DNA of 64,000 nt, from contig NZ_VLLB01000001.1 in the NCBI RefSeq assembly GCF_007830455.1, positions 1,240,001-1,304,000 on the forward strand, written 5' to 3'. Source of the stretch: Pseudoduganella lurida (lineage in GTDB: Bacteria > Pseudomonadota > Gammaproteobacteria > Burkholderiales > Burkholderiaceae_D). This document shows, one piece after another, positions 25,428 through 33,466 of this stretch. The notes under the pieces are model-generated. The model searched no databases, was not told the DNA's origin, and worked only from the letters and a program-made list of their open reading frames with translations. Both the position numbers and the translations under genes were made by a program. Numbering within the stretch: the stretch's first letter is position 1; each line of letters starts with the position of its first letter.

Positions 25428-25626
25428 GGTTCGTCACGAAGAGGGAGAAGCTGCCGAGCAGGATGAAGAACAGCGCGAATTCAAACAGGGCCGGGTGCCA
25501 CACCAGCCGGTAGAAGCCCAGGCGCAGCAGCAGCTTGCCGAGCACGCGGGTGCACAGCAGCGCGGCCAGCGCCAGCAGCAGGAGGGTCGGCACGTACAGC
25601 CCGTGCAGGCTCAGTTCGGCGGTCAT
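25417..25626 (-). CDS. aaeX: DUF1656 / AaeX-like small membrane protein
   Basis: 69 aa with two TM helices (LYVPTLLLLALAALLCTRVL and ALFEFALFFILLGSFSLFV). This matches the small proteins always found beside AaeAB-type pumps. It overlaps the FUSC gene by four bases and the adaptor gene by 11, so all three are translationally coupled. Its biochemical role is unknown even in E. coli. Confidence 0.9.
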   Translation of the reverse strand: MTAELSLHGLYVPTLLLLALAALLCTRVLGKLLLRLGFYRLVWHPALFEFALFFILLGSFSLFVTNHGY

Positions 25627-27665
25627 GCGACGGCTTCCGTGTTGGTCGGTTGATAGGGAACGGCGCGCAGGAACAGGTCGCGGCGCATGCTGGCCAGCGC
25701 GGCGGCGGCCGTGTTGCGGGTCGCGCCGGTGGCGGCATCGGCGGCGCAGACGGCGCCCAGCATGCGGTCCAGCTGGACCAGCAGGCCGGTGTCGGCGTCG
25801 CCGGAAAAATGCGCGCCGAGGCGCTCCAGCAGCGGGCGCAGCCGCACGCCGCAGCGTTCCAGCTGCGGCGCCAGGCCGCGCAGCTGGGCGATGTGCAGGC
25901 CCACGCGCAGCTCGCGCATCGTCTCGAGCGTGCTGGCGCGCGTTTCCGGCTCCGCGTGCTGCAGGGCCAGGCGCGGCATCAGCTGGCCGATGCGGTCCAC
26001 CACGCGCGCCGACACCTTTGCCAGTGGCGCACCGCTCGAGGCGCGCGCCATCTGTGCCAGCTCGCGGCGCGACCGTTCCAGCATGCGGCCCGCCATCCAG
26101 CGCGCGTTCACGGTGCGCACGAAGCGCGAGGCGACGCCGGCCGCGATATAGCCGGCCATCTGGGCCAGCAGGCTGTTGGTGAACGACGTCATGTCCAGCT
26201 GGTTGGTGTCCTGCAGGGCCAGCGTGCCGCCGATGCCGATGGTGAAGGCCAGCGCGTTGCCGACCGTGGCCGGGCGCGCCATGTAGACCCCGGACACGAT
26301 CAGCATCGGCGCCAGGGTCAGCACCAGCATTTCGTAGCTGTGCACCGCCGGCAGCACCACCAGGATGTAGAACGCCGAGAACGGCACCGACAGCAGCGTA
26401 TAGCGGACGAAGCTCTTGATGGCCGGGACCGGGTCGTCCATCGTGGCGAAGAAACAGCAGAACACACCGGCCATCATCGGCGCGGCCGCACCGGACGGCC
26501 AGGCGGTGACGATCCAGAACGCGCAGCAGGCCAGGATCGCGATCACGGCGGCCAACGCGGACCGCAGTGCCATGCCGTGGTCGCGGTTCAGTGCCGCCGG
26601 GGTGATGTGATCCTTCGCGTGATCCGGTTCGGCGAACGGCGCGCCATGCATCACCGCGTCGATGCTGCCGCGCAGTTCCAGGCCTTCTTCGCAGGCGGCG
26701 ATCAATGCCGCCAGGCGCTGCGCCAGGTTCACTTCCAGGATGTCGTGCCAGGAGGCGCCGGCGTGCAGGGGCGGAGAGAGTTCCTGCAGCCGTCCCTTCA
26801 GTCCCTCCGCGCCGGCGGGATCGGCCTGGTTGCCCTGCTCGACCCAGTGCGCCACGTCGTCCAGCATCGCCTGCCAGGCCGGTTCCAGCGGCCCCGTCTC
26901 GGCCAGCGCCACCAGGCGGTCCTCGACGGCCAGCAGCAGCGGCACCATCACCGTCAGCCGGTCATGCAGCGCGTGCACCATGCCGGCCGTCCAGCGCAGG
27001 TGCGAAGTGTCGAACGGCAGGTGGGTGGCCATCACGCGCATGTCGCTGATCTCGCCGGCCAGCGCCAGGCGCACGTGGGCATCGCGGCCGCCGGTAGCGG
27101 GACGCAGCACTTCCGTCATCCAGCGGCGCGCATCGCCGATCGCCCGGTCCAGGCGGCCCAGCAGCACCGGGCCCACGCCCTGCGGGAAGACCAGCGAGTG
27201 CACCACGGTCGCGGCCAGGATGCCCACGCTGATCTCCTCGACGCGGGCGACGGCGCTGTCGAACACGGTGGCCGGATCCGTGACCGCGGGGAAGCCGATC
27301 AGGCCCGCCGTGTACCCGGCCAGCATGAAGATATAGGAACGGGGCGTGCGGTCCAGCAGCGAGATGTACAGGCACAGGCCCACCCAGCATGCCAGCGCCA
27401 GGGACAGCAGCTCGGGAGAATTGGCCAGGTTCGGCACCATCGCCACCGTGGCCAGCGAACCGATGATCGTGCCGCAGACGCGGAACAGCGCCTTCGAGCG
27501 CACCGCGCCGGACAGGGGGCTGGCCACGATATAGGCCGTCATCATGGCCCAGAAGGGCCGCGGCAGGCCGGCCGCCAGCGAGACGTACAGCGCCAGCATC
27601 GAGCCGGCAAAGCACTTCGCGGAAAACAGCAGTTCGCGCGGCTGGGGCGCCGTCGGCAATTTCAT
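25623..27665 (-). CDS. aaeB: FUSC-family inner-membrane exporter, AaeB-like
   Basis: 680 aa from the ATG at 27665 (MKLPTAPQ). Two blocks of about five to six TM helices are separated by large cytosolic domains, as usual for the FUSC (fusaric acid resistance) family: AMMTAYIVASPLSGAVRSKALFR in the first block, and AFWIVTAWPSGAAAPMMAGVF in the second (each read across its helices). It is the proton-driven pump of the tripartite exporter with AaeA-like and NodT-like partners encoded next. It lies 10 bp downstream of a MarR gene, which probably represses the operon. Confidence 0.93.
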   Translation of the reverse strand: MKLPTAPQPRELLFSAKCFAGSMLALYVSLAAGLPRPFWAMMTAYIVASPLSGAVRSKALFRVCGTIIGSLATVAMVPNLANSPELLSLALACWVGLCLYISLLDRTPRSYIFMLAGYTAGLIGFPAVTDPATVFDSAVARVEEISVGILAATVVHSLVFPQGVGPVLLGRLDRAIGDARRWMTEVLRPATGGRDAHVRLALAGEISDMRVMATHLPFDTSHLRWTAGMVHALHDRLTVMVPLLLAVEDRLVALAETGPLEPAWQAMLDDVAHWVEQGNQADPAGAEGLKGRLQELSPPLHAGASWHDILEVNLAQRLAALIAACEEGLELRGSIDAVMHGAPFAEPDHAKDHITPAALNRDHGMALRSALAAVIAILACCAFWIVTAWPSGAAAPMMAGVFCCFFATMDDPVPAIKSFVRYTLLSVPFSAFYILVVLPAVHSYEMLVLTLAPMLIVSGVYMARPATVGNALAFTIGIGGTLALQDTNQLDMTSFTNSLLAQMAGYIAAGVASRFVRTVNARWMAGRMLERSRRELAQMARASSGAPLAKVSARVVDRIGQLMPRLALQHAEPETRASTLETMRELRVGLHIAQLRGLAPQLERCGVRLRPLLERLGAHFSGDADTGLLVQLDRMLGAVCAADAATGATRNTAAAALASMRRDLFLRAVPYQPTNTEAVA

Positions 27666-27675
27666 CGCCCTGCCC

Positions 27676-28125
27676 TCAGCCTCTGGACTGTGCGGCCAGC
27701 GTGGCATCGAGGCGCGTCAGCACGCGCACGCACGCTTCCAGGTCGGCCAGCGGCATATCGCCGAACAGCTCGCGGCGAAACGGCACCAGCGCCTTTTCCA
27801 GCCGCGCGGCGCACTGCTTGCCCTCGGCCGACAGATGCAGCGTCTTGGCGCGCCGGTCGCTCGGATCGTCCTGGCGCAGCACCAGTCCCGATGCGACCAG
27901 CTGGTCGATGATCCGCACCAGCGACGGCGCTTCCACGCCCACCGCATCGGCCACCGCCCCCGGCCGCGCCCCATCGCCCAGCCGGCCGATCATCAGCACC
28001 GGCCATGCGCTGGCATGGGACAGCTCGAAGTCACTGGCCATCCGGTCCGCCGCCGCCTTGTAGGCGCGCGACACGTGCAGCAGGGTATGCGTGAGGGACA
28101 TCAGGGTCTTGTCGACATTGGACAT
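27676..28125 (-). CDS. MarR-family transcriptional regulator
   Basis: 149 aa from the ATG at 28125 (MSNVDKTLM); the longer frame to 28191 is less likely. The winged helix-turn-helix is seen in AVADAVGVEAPSLVRIIDQL, with the wing in RQDDPSDRRAKTLHLSAEG. It heads the FUSC efflux operon on the same strand with 10 bp spacing. By family habit it should bind a palindrome in its own promoter and release on binding a phenolic-type ligand. The upstream 70 bp are AT-rich on the minus strand but no clear operator palindrome was identified. Confidence 0.9.
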   Translation of the reverse strand: MSNVDKTLMSLTHTLLHVSRAYKAAADRMASDFELSHASAWPVLMIGRLGDGARPGAVADAVGVEAPSLVRIIDQLVASGLVLRQDDPSDRRAKTLHLSAEGKQCAARLEKALVPFRRELFGDMPLADLEACVRVLTRLDATLAAQSRG

Positions 28126-28195
28126 GTGCGGCACGAAAATATACTTAGGATGCGAAACTTTAGCATGAAATCCAAATCCCTGCACCGCCACTGCT

Positions 28196-28366
28196 CAGCC
28201 CGTGTCCCACCATGGGGTCAGGCGTAGTGACACGAGCTCTGCATTAGATGGGTTCCCCGCAGCCGCGCGCGTCCAAGTTGTTGAATTCGTGGAGAACGGC
28301 TCCCGGTGCCGCCGCAACGGATGAGTGCGTGTCACTACGCCTGACCCCATGGTGTGACACGAGCTC
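28196..28366. repeat. Long palindromic element A upstream of the RAYT gene
   Basis: It occupies most of the 326-bp gap between marR and the transposase gene. Perfect 27-bp inverted arms lie at 28208-28234 and 28328-28354, with a 93-nt spacer; each holds ggggtcaggcgtagtgacac or its complement. The right end is tgacacgagctc, and the left end cagcccgtgtcc is its degenerate inverse. The same arms and ends recur in the element at 39472-39621. No CDS is visible in the spacer. Confidence 0.92.
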
Positions 28367-28451
28367 GACCGTAGAAGGGGCGCGAAAAAGTTGCATGCGG
28401 CAGGCTGAGCTGCCTCACGGGCGGACGCGCGGCGGGTGATAGCGTAGGGAC

Positions 28452-29213
28452 ATGAGCAGACGAAACCGACAATTATTCGCAGGCGCGATCTATCACGTCA
28501 CGGCCCGGGGCAATCGGCGCGGCGAGACCTTTCTGGACGATCGCGACCACTACATCTGGCTGCAGACCCTGGAGGAAGCCGCCAGCCGCTATGGCCTGAT
28601 GGTTTATGCGATGTGCCAGATGCCGAATCACTTCCATCTGCTTCTGCAAACAAGCGAGGCGAACCTGTCTGCAGCGATGCATTACCTGAATGGCAAATAC
28701 GCACAGAAGTTCAACTGGCGGCATGGCTTCACAGGCCATGTCTTCCAGGGACGCTTCGACGCTCTTCTGATCGTGCAGCAGGCGCACCTGATCGAACTGC
28801 TCCGCTACATCGTTCTCAATCCGGTGCGAGCGAAACTCGCGAAGAACGCGGACGATTGGCGCTGGAGCACACATCGGCAGGTTTGCGGCCTCCTTCCGCA
28901 ATCGTCCTGGCTGCAAAGTGCATGGGTGCTCGGTCAGTTCCACGGCCAGTCGGCAGCCGAGCGAACGCAGGCCTACCGGGCCTTCGTCGATGCAGGCGAT
29001 GCGCCAACCAGGCAGGAGTTGAAAGCACGCTTCCAGAGCAAGCCATCTGCCCGGGACGGCGCCATGCCCGCGCTGGAAAGCTTCGAGAACGAGCACGCCG
29101 GCAAGGACGAAGCGATACGCGCCGCCATCGCCAGCGGTGGCTATACGCGCGAGCAGCTGGCACGCCACTTCGGCGTTTCCGTCAGGACGGTCAGCAGGAT
29201 AACGTCTGCCTAG
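28452..29213 (+). CDS. REP-associated tyrosine transposase (RAYT, Y1_Tnp family)
   Basis: 253 aa. It has the HUH Y1 domain: YHVTARGN, the metal-binding MPNHFHLLL (His60, His62), then LNGKYAQKFN with candidate nucleophile Tyr83, GHVFQGRF, and RYIVLNPVRA. A C-terminal helix-turn-helix (LARHFGVSVRTVSRI) resembles those used to bind repeat DNA. Such proteins nick single-stranded REP hairpins and are not flanked by ordinary IS ends. The start lies 85 bp after a 171-bp palindromic element related to four others in the window, its likely substrate. Codons such as AGA, CGA and TTA at the 5' end differ from the GC-rich neighbours, suggesting transfer. Confidence 0.9.
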   Translation: MSRRNRQLFAGAIYHVTARGNRRGETFLDDRDHYIWLQTLEEAASRYGLMVYAMCQMPNHFHLLLQTSEANLSAAMHYLNGKYAQKFNWRHGFTGHVFQGRFDALLIVQQAHLIELLRYIVLNPVRAKLAKNADDWRWSTHRQVCGLLPQSSWLQSAWVLGQFHGQSAAERTQAYRAFVDAGDAPTRQELKARFQSKPSARDGAMPALESFENEHAGKDEAIRAAIASGGYTREQLARHFGVSVRTVSRITSA

Positions 29214-29254
29214 GTGCCCATTCCACCCGTACCCGGCGCGCGACCCCGCCTCGC

Positions 29255-29260
29255 TATAAT
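29255..29260 (+). promoter_or_regulatory. TATAAT box seven bases before the PepSY start
   Basis: A perfect TATAAT in GC-rich sequence ends six bases before the ATG at 29267. If it is used, transcription would start at or next to the ATG, giving a leaderless message; consistent with this, no Shine-Dalgarno sequence is present. No recognisable TTGACA lies 17 bases upstream, so support is only partial. Confidence 0.45.
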
Positions 29261-29266
29261 CGCCGC

Positions 29267-30751
29267 ATGCCCCATCCCGCCCCCACAACAGCAACCAGCC
29301 CGCCGGACCAGACCCTCTCAGCGTCAGCGTTCTACCGCCGCATCTGGCACTGGCATTTCTTCGCCGGCCTGGTCTGCGTGCCGTTCGCGTTCCTCCTTGC
29401 CTTGACCGGCGCGCTGTACCTGTTCCACGACCAGATCGACGATGCGGTCTACGCGAACCAGCTGATCCGCCCAGCCGGCAGTGCGACGACACCGCTGCCT
29501 CCCGCGCAATGGATCGACGCGGCATCGAAGGCCCAACCCGGCCGGCCGACGGCGCTGTACGTGCCGAAGGACGAACGACACGCGGCGCAGATCGACGTGG
29601 CAACGCCGGCCGGCGCCGTGCAGCAGGTCTTCGTCGATCCGTCGGACGCCAAGGTGCTCGGCACGCTGGCCGAATCGGCGCGCCTGATGACGTTCGTGAA
29701 GAACCTGCACTCGCTGACGGTGGCTGGCACAGCGGGCAACGTCGTCATCGAGATCGTCGCGGGCTGGATCATCGTGCTGATGCTGACCGGCGCCTACCTG
29801 TGGTGGCCGCGCGGCCGCAAGGGCGGCGTCGTGTCGATCCGCCCTGGTGCCCGCGGCCGCGCGTGGTGGCGCGACCTGCACGCGGTGACCGGTGCGTTCG
29901 GCGGCGTCATCATCCTGTTCCTCGCGCTGACCGGCATGCCGTGGTCGGTGTTCTGGGGCCAGCAAGTGAACCAGTGGGCCGGCCGGCACGGCCTCGGTGT
30001 CCCGGACGGCATGTGGCGCAACGTGCCCCGCTCGACGCTGCCATCGACGGCGCTGGGCGACGTGCCGTGGACGCTGGAGCAGCAGCCGGTCCCCGCGTCG
30101 GCCGACAAGGACCCGCATGCCGGCCACCACATGGATGCCGCCAGGCCGGCACCGGCCGCGGCATCGACAGCGACATCGGCATCCGCATCGACATCGACAT
30201 CGACATCGACATCGGCATCGACAGCGACATCGGCGATCGGCGTGGACAAGGCCATCGCCATCGCCCGCGAAGCCGGGATGACGCACGGCTTCAAGCTCGC
30301 GCTGCCACGCGGCGACCGCGGTGTCTACAGCGCCGTGCGCATGCCGGGACAGCTCGATGGCCAGCGCGTGCTCCACATCGACCAGTACAGCGGCCGCATC
30401 CTGATGGACATCGGCGCCGACCGCATTGGCGCCGTGGGCCGCGTGACGCAATGGGGTGTCAGCGTCCACCAGGGTGGCGAGTACGGCTGGCCCAATCTGC
30501 TCATGATGCTGCTGGGCTGCCTGGCCCTGATGACGCTGTGCGTGAGCGGCGTGACGGCCTGGTGGAAGCGCCGCCCCGCCGGCAGCTTTGCCGCGCCGCC
30601 ACGGCGCCATGGCGACCGGCTGATGGCGGGCGCGCTGGCCATCGCCATCATCGCCGGCATCGTGTTCCCGTTGCTGGGCGCCTCGATGCTGCTGGCAGCG
30701 GCGGCGGATTACGGCTGGTCGTTGCGCACGCGGGTACGCACGATGGCTTGA
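29267..30751 (+). CDS. PepSY-associated TM-helix membrane protein
   Basis: 494 aa. An N-terminal WHWHFFAGLVCVPFAFLLALTG helix (read in two parts) opens the PepSY_TM domain. Further helices are at about 165-185, 205-225, 405-425 and 460-485, with the WWPRGRK and WWKRRP motifs typical of the family. A periplasmic loop holds DPHAGHHMD and a Ser/Thr/Ala tract (residues about 300-325) encoded by hexamer repeats. Family members are iron- or copper-regulated and often sit near TonB receptors; some act in siderophore-iron reduction. No ribosome site precedes the ATG, but a TATAAT box lies seven bases away. Confidence 0.85.
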   Translation: MPHPAPTTATSPPDQTLSASAFYRRIWHWHFFAGLVCVPFAFLLALTGALYLFHDQIDDAVYANQLIRPAGSATTPLPPAQWIDAASKAQPGRPTALYVPKDERHAAQIDVATPAGAVQQVFVDPSDAKVLGTLAESARLMTFVKNLHSLTVAGTAGNVVIEIVAGWIIVLMLTGAYLWWPRGRKGGVVSIRPGARGRAWWRDLHAVTGAFGGVIILFLALTGMPWSVFWGQQVNQWAGRHGLGVPDGMWRNVPRSTLPSTALGDVPWTLEQQPVPASADKDPHAGHHMDAARPAPAAASTATSASASTSTSTSTSASTATSAIGVDKAIAIAREAGMTHGFKLALPRGDRGVYSAVRMPGQLDGQRVLHIDQYSGRILMDIGADRIGAVGRVTQWGVSVHQGGEYGWPNLLMMLLGCLALMTLCVSGVTAWWKRRPAGSFAAPPRRHGDRLMAGALAIAIIAGIVFPLLGASMLLAAAADYGWSLRTRVRTMA

Positions 30752-30756
30752 GCGCG

Positions 30757-30834
30757 ATGACAGTGTCGCCGGCAGCGGCAGCGGCAGCCGACTATGCCTG
30801 GTCGCGGCGCACGCGGCCACGCGCGGTAGCGTGA
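30757..30834 (+). repeat. Degenerate duplicate of the PepSY gene tail
   Basis: An open stretch of 26 codons reads AAAAADYAWSRRTRPRAVA, closely matching the last 20 residues of the preceding gene (AAAADYGWSLRTRVRTMA). A shorter third copy of cgcacgcggccacgc lies near 30955. This looks like a short tandem duplication of the gene end left in the 232-bp gap. I do not call it a gene; there is no ribosome site. Confidence 0.6.
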
Positions 30835-30983
30835 CAGACCAGCGGATGCTGGAGCGGCCGATCAGGTCTGGTCGCCGCGCGCCCGGCAACGCCGTGTGGC
30901 GTGGCCGTCAGGCAGATCCTCGTGTCGACGGCAGCCGGCGAGCCCGGGCAATGCGCACGCGGCCACGCCCCGTGGCGTAATGA

Positions 30984-32261
30984 TCAGGCGCTTGCCACCT
31001 TCCGGATCGCGGCCACCAGCTTGTCGAGGTCACTCGCGCGCGTGAAGAACGACGGCGTCACGCGGATGCAGCTGCCGCCCACCGGCCCGTTGCGCGGCAC
31101 CGTGAAGATGCCGAATTCGTCATGGAGCCGCCGTGCCAGCGCCACATTGTCCTCGAATGACGTCCGGCCCTTGATGCGGAAAGACGTCACGGCGCCATAC
31201 ATGGCGGGATCTTCCGGCGTCAGCACCTGCACGTTCGGCACCTCGAGCACGCCCTTCACCCAGTGATCGCGCAAGGCCCGCAGCCGCGCACTGCGCTGCG
31301 CCAGCGGAATGCGCCCATGGAAGCGCAGCGCCGCGGGAATCGTCATGATCGCAGCGTAGTTCAGCGTGCCGGAGTGAACGCGTGCGCGGATGTCGGTCAC
31401 CGGATGCAGCGTGTTGCCCCGCTCGATGCCGATATCCTGCAGCCGCGCCTTGCGGATGTACAGGAAGCCCAGGCCGAGCGGCGCGCCGATCCACTTGTGC
31501 AGGTTGGCACCGACGAAGTCCGCGCCGAAGTCGGGAATGCGGTAGTCGAGCTGGCCCCAGGACTGCGCCACGTCGACGATTACATCCACATTGCGCGCCT
31601 TCGCGATGCGCACGATTTCGGCAACCGGCATCACGATGCCCGTGCGGTGGCTGATGTGCGTGAGCAGGAGCAGGCGCGTGCGCGGACTCTGGCGCAGCGT
31701 GCGCTCGTACACGTCGATGATGTCCTGCCGCGTGGCCGGTTCCGGGATCTGCACTTTCGCAACGGTGGCGCCATGGCGCGTCGCCAGGTCCTCCATCGCA
31801 TCCATCATCGTGCCGTAATCGAGGTTGCCGTACATGACCACGTCGCCGGCCTTCAGCAGCCGGTAGTTGCCGATCAGGTTCTGCAGCGACTCCGTGGCGC
31901 CGCGGGTGATCGCCAGTTCCTCCGTCGCCACGCCGGCGTGCGCGGCCAGCGTGGCGCGCACGGCCTCGACACCATCGACATCGAACTCGCGGCGCAGGAA
32001 GCGCGAGTTGTAGCGGTTCAGGTAATCGATGTTGCGGCGAAAATCGTCCGCCACCGGACGCGCCATGATGCCGTAGTACGCGTTCTCCAGGTTGATGAAG
32101 TCCGGCGCGATATCGTAGTTCGCGGCGAGGGCGTCCCAGTCGGGCGAGGCGCCAGCCCCTTGTGCAGGGGCGCCGGCGGCTTCGGCCAGCGTGGCGGTGC
32201 CGAGGGAGAGACTGGCGGCGGTTTTCAGTAGGGTGCGACGGCGTGGCAGGAAGGTGCTCAT
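30984..32261 (-). CDS. Class V aminotransferase with Tat-type signal (exported PLP enzyme)
   Basis: 425 aa from the ATG at 32261, with CGGAG upstream. The N-terminus PRRRTLLKTAASLSLG is a twin-arginine-like signal, so the folded enzyme is probably exported with its cofactor. The fold-type I PLP domain shows ITRGATESLQNLIGNY, HISHRTGIVMP, VDVAQSWGQLDY and the Schiff-base Lys in NLHKWIGAPLG. Relatives include isopenicillin N epimerase-like and cysteine desulfurase-like enzymes; the precise reaction is unknown. It lies opposite to and between the PepSY and TonB genes. The long 5' extension of the frame to 32522 is spurious. Confidence 0.88.
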   Translation of the reverse strand: MSTFLPRRRTLLKTAASLSLGTATLAEAAGAPAQGAGASPDWDALAANYDIAPDFINLENAYYGIMARPVADDFRRNIDYLNRYNSRFLRREFDVDGVEAVRATLAAHAGVATEELAITRGATESLQNLIGNYRLLKAGDVVMYGNLDYGTMMDAMEDLATRHGATVAKVQIPEPATRQDIIDVYERTLRQSPRTRLLLLTHISHRTGIVMPVAEIVRIAKARNVDVIVDVAQSWGQLDYRIPDFGADFVGANLHKWIGAPLGLGFLYIRKARLQDIGIERGNTLHPVTDIRARVHSGTLNYAAIMTIPAALRFHGRIPLAQRSARLRALRDHWVKGVLEVPNVQVLTPEDPAMYGAVTSFRIKGRTSFEDNVALARRLHDEFGIFTVPRNGPVGGSCIRVTPSFFTRASDLDKLVAAIRKVASA

Positions 32262-32562
32262 GGATGCTCCGTGGACGGTGACCAGCCGCAGATCATATGC
32301 CGGAACGATGACGGGAGCATGGCAAAAAATGTCCCGCTTTCGGATCCGGCAGGCGGTGCGCGGCGGCGGCCGAATACAGATGTTTCGCCTCGCCGAAGCT
32401 TGCGAGCGCGGTACCCCGTTGCATGCGGCGCGCCGTGCAAAAGACATCGCGCCCGCGCCGCACGCACATTGTTTTCCCGCGCGCGCCACAATTTTTTGAT
32501 ACCGACCCCTTGCCTTAACCAATACTTAACATGGTAAGATCGACCCCGAAAAGATCGCCGCC
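32262..32562. other. Divergent intergenic region, no gene
   Basis: These 301 bp lie between the exported aminotransferase and the His/Cys-rich small protein. The right half is AT-richer, with TTGCCT at 32510-32515 and TAAGAT at 32535-32540, a 19-bp spaced and so only weak promoter candidate for the plus-strand gene. I see no RNA gene or repeat. Confidence 0.4.
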
Positions 32563-32946
32563 ATGTCCACCACGCCCGCCACACGTTCCACGCCATCGTT
32601 CGAAGCGCCGCCCGCCGTTGCTGGCGCGCTTCGTCGCGGCACGCCATCCGCGCGTGCCGGCCGCGTGGCGCGCATGATCCTCTGGCTGGCCGGCGCGATC
32701 CTGATCCTGCAGCTGCTCGGCGCCACGCAGCACCGGCACGATGCGAGCCACCACCTGTCCGATTGCGCGGGCTGCATGCTGGCCGCGCAGTTGCCGGCAC
32801 CACCGGCCGATCCCGTCCTCGCCGCCGTCTCGGCACGGCACGCATCGCTGCAGTACTTCCTTGCCGCCATCGCCTTCACCAGCGCCGGCAGCAGCATCAG
32901 CGCGCCGATCCCGCGCGCGCAGGGCCCGCCCTCCTCCTCCCTGTAA
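32563..32946 (+). CDS. Small membrane protein with His/Cys motif, DUF2946-like
   Basis: 127 aa. One TM helix (MILWLAGAILILQLLG) is followed by HRHDASHHLSDCAGC, a dense potential metal-binding segment, a second hydrophobic stretch and a C-terminal Pro/Ala tail. The layout resembles DUF2946 proteins found beside copper- or iron-linked TonB receptors. It precedes the TonB receptor gene by about 520 bp that hold the repeat array. A metal sensor or chaperone role is plausible, not shown. No strong ribosome site. Confidence 0.65.
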   Translation: MSTTPATRSTPSFEAPPAVAGALRRGTPSARAGRVARMILWLAGAILILQLLGATQHRHDASHHLSDCAGCMLAAQLPAPPADPVLAAVSARHASLQYFLAAIAFTSAGSSISAPIPRAQGPPSSSL

Positions 32947-33014
32947 TACCCGTCCGTTCGCCTTCGTCCGCCCACCCGCGGCGCTGCGCCGACGCGACCG
33001 TCCCTGCTACTGCC

Positions 33015-33368
33015 GAGCCTGTGTCACATGGGGTCAGGCACCGTGCCACGAATGCCGAACCCGTGTCCTGGTGCTTTGTCCTGGTGCCTGGCACCGTGCC
33101 ACGAATGCTGAGCCCGTGTCCTGGTGCCTGGCACCGTGCCATGCTGGTGCCTGGCACCGTGCCACGAATGCTGAGCCCGTGTCCTGGTGCCTGGCACCGT
33201 GCCATGCTGGTGCCTGGCACCGTGCCACGAATGCTGAGCCCGTGTCCTGGTGCCTGGCACCGTGCCATGCTGGTGCCTGGCACCGTGCCACGAATGCTGA
33301 GCCCGTGTCCTGGTGCCTGGCACCGTGCCATGACGTGTCCTGGTGCCTGGCACCGTGACACAAGCTCG
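33015..33368. repeat. Element C: 63-bp tandem array bounded by GTGTCA/TGACAC ends
   Basis: It fills most of the 520-bp gap before the TonB receptor. Three perfect 63-bp units start at 33103, 33166 and 33229, and a fourth is identical for 41 bp from 33292; a 22-bp partial unit precedes them. Each unit holds two copies of the hairpin ggtgcctggcacc. The left boundary gagcctgtgtca and right boundary tgacacaagctc match the ends of the other elements in the window. Open frames cross it but read a 21-residue repeat of no protein character. Confidence 0.95.
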
Positions 33369-33466
33369 ACCGTATATGGCGCGCGGTCAGCCGCGTGCCA
33401 CCGCAAGATTCGCCGGACGACCGGCAGGGACCGTCACGTCCATCGATTTCCAAGCCATCGAATGCC

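Noticed and set aside
28452..29213. Ordinary insertion sequence (IS200-like) with ends
   Set aside because: The protein is 253 aa with an HTH tail and lacks IS ends hugging the gene; a RAYT fits better.
33015..33368. Possible CRISPR array
   Set aside because: The 63-bp units follow one another without unique spacers, and the units themselves are built of hairpins. No cas genes are in the window.
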